This document shows positions 9,100 through 15,300 of a DNA stretch of 64,000 bases, piece by piece. The notes beneath the pieces are model-generated. The model worked only from the letters and a program-made list of their open reading frames with translations. It was not told the DNA's origin and did not search any database. Origin of the DNA: Bacillota bacterium (GTDB taxonomy: Bacteria > Bacillota > Clostridia > Lachnospirales > Lachnospiraceae); NCBI GenBank assembly GCA_023423045.1, contig JAFAGA010000047.1:80340-144339 (forward strand), written 5' to 3'. Position 1 is the stretch's first letter, and each line of letters starts with the position of its first letter. The position numbers and the translations under genes were made by a program.

Positions 9100-10806
9100 T
9101 TAATTCTCCGGGTAAAGCTTCTCCATTTCGTCAAGGGTTGCCTGACCGCCCGCTTTGAGCCATTCCTGAACAAAAGTATCAAAATAGTCCAGATCCTTCT
9201 CGCCGGTAATAATTGCGAGATACGCCGCCTTTACCAGATCTCCCAGGACGGATGCATTTTGAATCCAAATCTCAGGTTGCGCGGATGCCATAATATTAGT
9301 TACAATCTGTCCATTATTCTGATAATCAAGGTCTATCTTCATCGATCCCTCTGAGAACATCTGGCCCCAGGTACCATATGCATTGGCATCATTGGCCAAT
9401 GAACCATCCTCAAAGCCTTTCACGTAGTTATAATACTGGAGCGCCGTACCCTTCAGATCTCCGGGAGAGCCGGCAGCAAGAGCCTCCAGAAGCTGGGGTG
9501 CAAAGTTCTCCGTGGGTATTCCTATGTAGATCGGAGACAGTCTGTATTGCTCGTCTGCCCAGTAATTTTTGAAATCTTCTTCCGAACCGCTGATGGCTGT
9601 CTTCTCATAGAGATTTAAAATCTTCATAATCGCTTCCGGATTCTTGCATTTGGAACTGATGGCAAAGTATTCACCCACCTGATTGCTCTGGATGCCCTGT
9701 CTCACTTCATATCCGTCCGCAGTGGGAAGGGGATAGGGCCTTGTGATCACACCCTGATCCTCGTAAATGATATTGAACGGATGCCAGGTCCCCCAGTTCA
9801 TATGGTAGCTCATGCCGATGGTTCCCTGAGCCCAGTCAGTTTCCAGCTTCGATGTGTCCTTAACCATGAATTCCGGATCAATGAGACCCTCCTGATACAT
9901 ATTGCGCACAACCTCAAGCGCCTTCTTGGCTTCCGGCTGAATGTAGGAGAAGGTTATCTTCCCTTCCTTATTCCGATAGAAAATACCGTTGTTGCCATAG
10001 CAGGGAACGCCGTACGCTTCCAGAATGCCCATAATCGTTCCATAGTTGCTCTGGATTACATTATCCGCAAGACAGAGCCCGTAAGTATCCCCGTTGATGC
10101 CGTTGCCGTCGGGATCCCCATTCTTGAATACCCTGGCCAGTTCAACCATCTCATCAATTGTTGTCGGAGCCGACATCCCTGTGTTCTTAAGCCAGTCTTC
10201 ACGAATCCAGAGATTGGTGCACTGATGGAAGTTGTTACTCATATAAGGGATAGCATAAAGCTTATCATCGTACGTAACACCCTCAAATGCATCCGCATAG
10301 TCCACCCTGTACTGTTTTACTTCATCCGAAGCATATTTGTCGAACACTTCAGAAATGTCCATGACATACCCTGCATCGATGGCCTGCTTCAGCCAATTCC
10401 TGTCATCAAACTTCAGAACGTCCGGAAGATCACCGGAAGCAAGCAGCACATTCATCTTATTTCGGTAGGCGTCTGTTGTAATATCCGCTGAGAACGCAAC
10501 CTCCACGTCAATATTGAAGGTATCCTTAATGAGTCTGGTCCATTCATTGTCCCCATAGCTGTCCCCCTCATGAAATTCCTGAACGGCAGATGCCTGCACC
10601 GCAGAGGTAATCTTAACCGGATTGTCGTAAGCACCCCACTGCGGATCCGTTTGTGCAGTATCTGCAGGTGTCTCCGTACCTGCACCCGCACCCGAGGTCG
10701 GTGCCGGAGATGGTTTGTCGCCCTGACTGCCCGCACAGGCTGTCAGACTTGTAAGCATCGCAGTGACAAGAAGCACAGTAAAGATTTTCTTACAGGTTTT
10801 CTTCAT
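9100..10806 (-). CDS. ABC transporter solute-binding lipoprotein (LplA/YtcQ type)
   Basis: This is a 568-residue extracytoplasmic sugar-binding lipoprotein. The signal peptide runs from MKKTCKKIF through a hydrophobic core to the lipobox SLTAC, followed by a Pro/Thr/Gly-rich linker of about 30 residues. The mature fold shows the family marks: LLASGDLPDVL, DISEVFDKYASDE, FKNGDPDGNGINGDTYG (an EF-hand-like acidic loop seen in this family) and WIREDWLKN. I chose the ATG at 10806 because GGAGG lies eight bases upstream; the longer frame start at 10821 would include that site. It heads the transport part of the operon, after the propeller gene. The ligand is probably an oligosaccharide or glycoside, not determined. 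Confidence 0.93.
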   Translation of the reverse strand: MKKTCKKIFTVLLVTAMLTSLTACAGSQGDKPSPAPTSGAGAGTETPADTAQTDPQWGAYDNPVKITSAVQASAVQEFHEGDSYGDNEWTRLIKDTFNIDVEVAFSADITTDAYRNKMNVLLASGDLPDVLKFDDRNWLKQAIDAGYVMDISEVFDKYASDEVKQYRVDYADAFEGVTYDDKLYAIPYMSNNFHQCTNLWIREDWLKNTGMSAPTTIDEMVELARVFKNGDPDGNGINGDTYGLCLADNVIQSNYGTIMGILEAYGVPCYGNNGIFYRNKEGKITFSYIQPEAKKALEVVRNMYQEGLIDPEFMVKDTSKLETDWAQGTIGMSYHMNWGTWHPFNIIYEDQGVITRPYPLPTADGYEVRQGIQSNQVGEYFAISSKCKNPEAIMKILNLYEKTAISGSEEDFKNYWADEQYRLSPIYIGIPTENFAPQLLEALAAGSPGDLKGTALQYYNYVKGFEDGSLANDANAYGTWGQMFSEGSMKIDLDYQNNGQIVTNIMASAQPEIWIQNASVLGDLVKAAYLAIITGEKDLDYFDTFVQEWLKAGGQATLDEMEKLYPEN

Positions 10807-10924
10807 AATCTTTTCCTCCATATAGATTAATTTATTGCGGATTTTCCGCTGAATTAACGGCTTTCCCTGGCCGCTATTTCCACTTTAGTTCTTGTGTCCA
10901 ACCCTGCTGTCGGTAAAGGTAAAT

Positions 10925-11815
10925 CTAATTCTCGCCGCGAATCCTGTAACTGACAAAGGCAAATTTCTTACTGTCCGGAGACCATGAATTAACATTGATC
11001 GTTCCCTGACCACCAAAAAGCTTCACCACAGTCTTAACCTCCCCACCGGCGGCCGGCATCAGGCGCAGCTCCACATGCTTATGGGGCAGATGCTCCGCAG
11101 GCTTGAGATCGCCCTTTCGATAAGAAAGCATTACCACATTCTTTCCATCTGGCGAAACATGGGGAAACCAGGTATTCCATTCCTCATCACAGGTCATCTG
11201 GGTCTGCTCCGATCCGTCGATCTTCATGCGCCATACCTGCATAAGGCCGGTACGCACCGAATTGAACCATATCTCACTGCCCGCGGGGTCGTACTCCGGA
11301 CCGTCATTCAGCCCCTCGGCATAGGTGAGCCGCCGTTCTTCTCCCCCTTCGACAGGGATTGTATAGATATCATATTCCCCGTCTCTCTCCGCACAGTAAG
11401 CGAGAGTCTTCCCATCCGGAGACCAGCCGTGCAGATAGCTGGGCGCCATGGGCGTGATAAGCCTTGGCACGCCACCGGAAAGGGGCAGTGTATAAATCCT
11501 CGATTTGCCGTCTTCCTTTGTACCATGGCTGACCGCGATGCTTTGTCCGTCCGGCGAAAGTACATGATCATTATTGCAATTTGTTACAAAATCGCTGAAA
11601 ATCTCACTTGTTTCCTTTGTTGCCAAATCCAATCTGAATATTCTTCCATTGCTGTTGTAGAACAGGCAGGTCCCGTCCATCGACCAGTTCGGAGCCTCAA
11701 TAAGATAATCAAATTCCCGGACAACCTCTCTTGTACCTTGTTCGATATCATAGATTTCCAGAATTGATTCATCTTCTTCACGGTACCAGGGGTCCGCTTC
11801 CTTCTTCTGCATCAT
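10925..11815 (-). CDS. TolB-like / PD40 beta-propeller protein (cytoplasmic)
   Basis: The 296-residue protein is built from PD40 (WD40-like) repeats. Repeated units of the form WSxDGxxLxY / LSPDGQSIAVSHG / WSPDGKTLAYCAERDGEYDIYTIPV / VSPDGKNVVMLSY / WSPDSKKFAFVSY are spaced about 45 residues apart, giving roughly six or seven blades. No signal peptide is visible, which distinguishes it from TolB proper. Propellers of this kind include oligogalacturonate lyases and sugar-binding or hydrolytic proteins, but no catalytic set can be assigned. It is the first gene of the leftward operon, directly under a promoter holding a LacI-type operator. GAGGTGATG precedes two adjacent ATG codons, so the start may be the second one (11812). 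A role in the first intracellular step on the imported sugar is possible. Confidence 0.8.
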   Translation of the reverse strand: MMQKKEADPWYREEDESILEIYDIEQGTREVVREFDYLIEAPNWSMDGTCLFYNSNGRIFRLDLATKETSEIFSDFVTNCNNDHVLSPDGQSIAVSHGTKEDGKSRIYTLPLSGGVPRLITPMAPSYLHGWSPDGKTLAYCAERDGEYDIYTIPVEGGEERRLTYAEGLNDGPEYDPAGSEIWFNSVRTGLMQVWRMKIDGSEQTQMTCDEEWNTWFPHVSPDGKNVVMLSYRKGDLKPAEHLPHKHVELRLMPAAGGEVKTVVKLFGGQGTINVNSWSPDSKKFAFVSYRIRGEN

Positions 11816-11872
11816 TCATCACCTCATATAAAAATAATAAAATAACTCAAAGAACAATTAGAAACAATATCT

Positions 11873-11883
11873 AACACATGTTT
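11873..11883. promoter_or_regulatory. Degenerate LacI-type operator candidate
   Basis: AACACATGTTT differs from the strong sites (AACACGTGTT core) at one central base. It lies 58 bases before the propeller gene, downstream of its promoter. This could be an auxiliary site, with weak support. Confidence 0.4.
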
Positions 11884-11919
11884 ACTCCAGCCCTCAAAAC
11901 ATTCTTTTCCCTTGGTTCA

Positions 11920-11948
11920 ACCATATCATAATAAACACGTGTTTTCAA
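11920..11948 (-). promoter_or_regulatory. Promoter of the leftward sugar operon with overlapping operator
   Basis: On the minus strand TTGAAA (11948-11943), a 17-base spacer and TATGGT (11925-11920) form a good sigma-A promoter about 105 bases before the propeller gene. The 12-bp palindrome AAACACGTGTTT fills the spacer, an arrangement expected for repression. Confidence 0.65.
11933..11944. promoter_or_regulatory. LacI-type operator, perfect palindrome
   Basis: AAACACGTGTTT is a perfect 12-bp palindrome between the -35 and -10 elements of the leftward operon. Two more copies of its AACACGTGTT core occur at 12090-12099 and 13444-13453, each at another transcription unit of the same locus. Confidence 0.75.
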
Positions 11949-12048
11949 GTATTTTTTTCTATTTTATCATATTTCACACCTAAATAGCATTATTATTGTG
12001 CATATTCAACAAATATATCAAATACCCTGTTTATTTCCATGCTTTATA

Positions 12049-12078
12049 TTGACTTTTATATTCCATGAATGCTATTAT
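12049..12078 (+). promoter_or_regulatory. Candidate promoter of the LacI-family regulator
   Basis: TTGACT (12049-12054), 18 bases, TATTAT (12073-12078). The palindrome at 12090-12099 would then lie just after the start site, suited to autorepression. A second candidate, TTTACT (12213-12218), 17 bases, TAAAAT (12236-12241), is nearer the gene, so which one is used is open. Confidence 0.45.
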
Positions 12079-12089
12079 TTTATGTGATG

Positions 12090-12099
12090 AACACGTGTT
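12090..12099. promoter_or_regulatory. LacI-type operator upstream of the regulator gene
   Basis: AACACGTGTT, a perfect 10-bp palindrome, 211 bases before the regulator start codon and 157 bases from the copy that controls the divergent operon. That spacing could allow a DNA loop between the two sites. Confidence 0.7.
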
Positions 12100-12310
12100 T
12101 TATAAAAAACATTTTTATTCCTTTTATTTTGCTTTGTTTTACGGATAATCAGCCGATTTGACACAAAAATAAGGATATTTCGTTCATTTTGTATGTTTTC
12201 TTTCTATTTTTGTTTACTTTTGAATTTTATCGTAATAAAATCTAGGTATCGGCCATAAATACGTTTTTTGTTTCCGGCCGACAGGATGTAAGAGGAAAGG
12301 AAAGTATAGG

Positions 12311-13354
12311 ATGAAAAAAGTAACAAGTAACGATATAGCAAAGCTTGCCGGTGTCTCGCGCAGCACGGTCAGCCGGGTGATCAACGGCTACTCCAATGTT
12401 CCGCCCGAAACACGCAGCGCGGTGATGAAGGTAATAAAGGAAAACCATTATTACCCCCAGCTTTCAGGTCAGCTTCTGACTGGCAAGCAGACGAAGACCC
12501 TGGGATTTTTCTGGGTCGGTTTTGGGAACATTGCCGTCAGCCCTCTGTCCAGCAGCTATTTTGTCAATATAATCGAAGCCGCCGCTTCCCGGGGATACCT
12601 GGTGCTTACCTGCATATTAAATAATCTCTCCGATAAGGAAAATGCCAACTATGTGCGCAAAATATTTATGGAGGGCCGCATTGACGCCGGCATCTTTGTT
12701 GGTGCAGACAATAACGAACCCCTGATTGACGAGCTTGTGGGCCTTGGCAAGATAGTCGGCCTGTTCGATTACTACCATGAGGGTGAAACAATATCCAACC
12801 GAATCACCGTTAATTTTGAACGCACCTCCGGTGAGCGTGTCATTGACTATCTCTACCGTCTCGGTCATAGAAAAATAGGAATTATCGACGGAAATATGCG
12901 AAGAATCAGCTCCGCCCAACGTCATGAAGGTTATATGCGCGGTATGATAAAATATAATATTCCCATCGAGAACAAGTGGCTGAGCTACGGCGGGATTACT
13001 AAGGACGGCGGCTACGAATCCGCCAAGGCTCTTCTGGAAAACAGCCGGGGAGACTATCCTACTGCGATCTGTGCCAATAACGATTCCGTCGCTTTCGGAG
13101 TATATCAGGCCTGTAAGGAAATCGGCCTGCGAATTCCCGAGGATATCTCCGTCGTCGGAATTGACGGTGATATTACCGGCGAACACTGCTCTCCCCCCCT
13201 CACCACGATCTCCTTTAATTTCAAGGAAATGTTCAACTCCCTTGTATCACGGGTGATTGATACCATTAATAAGATAGATGACATTGAAACCGATGTGTTT
13301 ATTCCCGGTGAATTTATTGAACGCCGTTCCTGCAGGCATATTGAGGAGAATTAA
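12311..13354 (+). CDS. LacI family transcriptional regulator
   Basis: This is a 347-residue DNA-binding regulator. Residues 4-25 are the LacI helix-turn-helix (SNDIAKLAGVSRSTVSRVING) followed by the hinge region. Residues of about 60-340 form a periplasmic-binding-protein-like effector domain, with GVYQACKEIGLRIPEDISVVGIDGD as the well-conserved block near residue 270. AGGAAAGG lies before the ATG. It is divergent from the transport operon and runs in the same direction as the VOC and SDR genes. Palindromes with an ACACGTGT core at its own promoter, at the divergent operon promoter and before the VOC gene are the likely binding sites. The effector is probably the imported sugar or an intermediate. 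Repression is the family norm, but the site before the VOC gene lies upstream of -35. Confidence 0.93.
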   Translation: MKKVTSNDIAKLAGVSRSTVSRVINGYSNVPPETRSAVMKVIKENHYYPQLSGQLLTGKQTKTLGFFWVGFGNIAVSPLSSSYFVNIIEAAASRGYLVLTCILNNLSDKENANYVRKIFMEGRIDAGIFVGADNNEPLIDELVGLGKIVGLFDYYHEGETISNRITVNFERTSGERVIDYLYRLGHRKIGIIDGNMRRISSAQRHEGYMRGMIKYNIPIENKWLSYGGITKDGGYESAKALLENSRGDYPTAICANNDSVAFGVYQACKEIGLRIPEDISVVGIDGDITGEHCSPPLTTISFNFKEMFNSLVSRVIDTINKIDDIETDVFIPGEFIERRSCRHIEEN

Positions 13355-13442
13355 TTTTACTTACCGTAATCCTGTATTTCCCTCGGGATATTCATTATCT
13401 GCCATGCATCACTGTCAAGTATGCGGTATTATAGCCTTTTGT

Positions 13443-13454
13443 AAACACGTGTTC
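13443..13454. promoter_or_regulatory. LacI-type operator upstream of the VOC-SDR unit
   Basis: AAACACGTGTTC contains the same AACACGTGTT palindrome as the two divergent-region sites. It ends 11 bases before the -35 box of the next promoter. Confidence 0.68.
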
Positions 13455-13464
13455 AACATATTCT

Positions 13465-13492
13465 TTGACATTGATATTTGCTAGCATAAAAT
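13465..13492 (+). promoter_or_regulatory. Promoter of the VOC-SDR unit
   Basis: TTGACA (13465-13470), a 16-base spacer and TAAAAT (13487-13492), about 100 bases before the VOC start codon. Confidence 0.6.
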
Positions 13493-13593
13493 GACCTTTG
13501 CACTCAAAATGTATTTGGTAAAGAGCTGAATAAAAGCTGTTAAAAAAATTGTAATAGTAACTATAAAATAATTTAAGAAAAGAGGTATTGTAT

Positions 13594-14055
13594 ATGTCAG
13601 GAATTTTAAATAACAACCAAATTGCACAAGTAGGCTTTATCGTACGGGATATCGAAAAATCCAAAAAGGTCTTTGCTGAATTTTTCGGAGTACCGGTTCC
13701 GCCAACCTATGGCGGCGGTTCTTACGAGATCACCGGCACTACGGTTGAAGGGAAGCCTGCTCCCGATGCCAATTGCCAGATGGCTTTTTTTGACGTAGGT
13801 CCCAGCACACAGATCGAGCTGATTCAGCCCAACGGAGTTAAGAGCACCTGGCAGGACTTTCTTGACACTCATGGTGAAGGCATACACCACATTGCCTTCC
13901 AGGTAAAGGATACAGACTCCAAGATAAAGGACTGTGAGAAATTCGGTATGAAATGCATACAGCGCGGAAAATACGGCGATGGAAACGGCGAATATGCCTA
14001 TCTGGATGCATTCCAGGACATGAAATGCATTATTGAGCTTTTAGAGAGTTATTGA
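13594..14055 (+). CDS. VOC-fold protein (second copy at the locus)
   Basis: This 153-residue protein has the duplicated VOC fold. The first module begins IAQVGFIVRDIEKSKKVFAEFFGV, and the second contains GIHHIAFQVKD. Putative metal ligands are Gln in the first strand, Glu in TQIELIQP, His in IHHIA and Glu in the last strand (CIIELLES), so the full four-ligand set of the glyoxalase I type is present, unlike the copy at 6.4 kb. GAGG lies eight bases before the ATG at 13594; a TTG two codons earlier is less likely. It is the first gene of a two-gene unit with the SDR, behind a promoter carrying the locus operator. It may be an epimerase, isomerase or lyase acting on a keto-sugar intermediate, which is inference. 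Confidence 0.87.
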   Translation: MSGILNNNQIAQVGFIVRDIEKSKKVFAEFFGVPVPPTYGGGSYEITGTTVEGKPAPDANCQMAFFDVGPSTQIELIQPNGVKSTWQDFLDTHGEGIHHIAFQVKDTDSKIKDCEKFGMKCIQRGKYGDGNGEYAYLDAFQDMKCIIELLESY

Positions 14056-14100
14056 TCAAAGTAATGTGCGCATCAAATTTGCGCGGAAACGGAGGTAAAC

Positions 14101-14787
14101 ATGAACACAGTTATTATTGGAGCTGCAAAGGGTCTCGGACTCTGCCTCACAGAGCAGTTGCTGGAGAAGGGCTGCCAGGTTGCTGCAGGCACCCTTAGCA
14201 TGACTTCCGAGCTGACCGCCCTGAAAGAAAAATACGGGTCTTCTCTGCTCCTCTTTGACGCAGATGTCACAGATGAAAAGCAGATCGAAAACGGCGCAAA
14301 AATATGCGGTGAATTTTTTGAAAAAATTGATTCCATCTGCATCGTTGCGGGAATCCTCATGGAAAGCGACAGAACCAAACTCCTGCACGAATGCGACATA
14401 AGCGTTCTTAAAAAGACCTTCGAAGTCAACCTGTTCGGTCCCGTTACTGTAATTAATAAATTCCACCCTCTGCTGACCGATGGTGCAAATGTATTTGTCG
14501 TAACTTCAGAAGGTGCCGCCATCTCCAACTGCGGTTCCTGGATCCCCTGCTACGGACTCTCCAAGGCCGCTGCAACAAAAGCCTGCGGTATCCTCAATCA
14601 GTCGGAGCAAAACATCAACTTCTATGCGGTACATCCCGGCAGAATGAATACCGATATGGGCAGAACCACCGCGCAGATTGAACCGGAGGAATCCGCTCAG
14701 GGCTTTTGCCGGCTCATATGCAAAGAGACAGAAATTTCCCGGGAGAGTTGGTATATTGATTATCTGGGAAATAAAATGAATTGGTAA
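14101..14787 (+). CDS. Short-chain dehydrogenase/reductase (SDR)
   Basis: This is a 228-residue NAD(P)-dependent oxidoreductase of the classical SDR fold. The nucleotide motif GAAKGLG is at residues 7-13, DADVTD marks the adenine-binding loop, VAGIL replaces the usual NNAG, and VNLFG follows. The catalytic set is Ser near 136 (VTSEGAA), Tyr near 151 and Lys four residues on (YGLSKAA). PGRMNTDMG is the usual post-catalytic segment. GGAGG lies six bases before the ATG, and the gene follows the VOC gene after 45 bases, so the two are co-transcribed. The likely job is a redox step on the sugar or keto intermediate, perhaps the reverse of the Gfo/Idh/MocA reaction. A strong hairpin ends the unit. 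Confidence 0.92.
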   Translation: MNTVIIGAAKGLGLCLTEQLLEKGCQVAAGTLSMTSELTALKEKYGSSLLLFDADVTDEKQIENGAKICGEFFEKIDSICIVAGILMESDRTKLLHECDISVLKKTFEVNLFGPVTVINKFHPLLTDGANVFVVTSEGAAISNCGSWIPCYGLSKAAATKACGILNQSEQNINFYAVHPGRMNTDMGRTTAQIEPEESAQGFCRLICKETEISRESWYIDYLGNKMNW

Positions 14788-14806
14788 TAACCCCCCTTTT
14801 GTATAA

Positions 14807-14873
14807 AAATAAACCTTCCAGCCGGCATCACATTTGTAGATGCTTCTATCGGTTGGAAGGTTTATTTGTTTTA
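14807..14873 (+). terminator. Rho-independent terminator after the SDR gene
   Basis: An 18-bp stem, 14807-14824 with 14850-14867 (AAATAAACCTTCCA arm, one wobble), loop of 25 bases, then GTTTT. It ends the VOC-SDR unit. Confidence 0.85.
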
Positions 14874-14905
14874 CTCTTATGTAAAACTTAGACTCTCTGC
14901 CAAAT

Positions 14906-15139
14906 ATGAATATTTTTATTGAACACATTAATGAGCTTCTTGATTATCTAAAAGAAGAGGTCAAGCCCTCTTGGTATATTCATGCTTTTAGTGATCGCCA
15001 GTTATATGTTGTATTATCTGGCAGGTCTTTTGCCATTCCATTACAACAGGATAATACCTGGAATGAAATGATTGAGTATGGTGTTAAAATAGCAAATGTG
15101 GAGAGGCATTTTTTAGAGAATATTTCATTAGATGTTTAA
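14906..15139 (+). CDS. Small protein of unknown function
   Basis: This 77-residue open frame has a protein-like composition (an amphipathic start EHINELLDYLKEEVKPSWYIHA, then beta-type segments such as QLYVVLSGRSFAIPL). No ribosome site precedes the only ATG, and an in-frame stop lies just upstream, so it may be weakly translated or a decayed remnant. I recognise no family. It lies between two strong hairpins, which isolates it from both the SDR unit and the chemoreceptor. Confidence 0.45.
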   Translation: MNIFIEHINELLDYLKEEVKPSWYIHAFSDRQLYVVLSGRSFAIPLQQDNTWNEMIEYGVKIANVERHFLENISLDV

Positions 15140-15168
15140 CTTTTAATGATAATCTAAAATATAAAACA

Positions 15169-15226
15169 AAAGATAGGAAAAGGAACCATAGCTTCATGAC
15201 AGGTACCTTTTCCTATCTTTTTTAGG
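15169..15226. terminator. Bidirectional terminator
   Basis: The arm AAGATAGGAAAAGGAACC (about 15169-15187) pairs with its complement at 15202-15220 with one mismatch, flanked by a T-run on the plus side and TTTTGTTTT on the minus side. It probably serves both the small plus-strand ORF and the chemoreceptor gene. Confidence 0.85.
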
Positions 15227-15300
15227 AGGATTCTTCCGCTGATCAGAAGGTTTATTTGCTTACTACTCTATTGGCGATGATATTGCTGCTCAGAGCGGTA

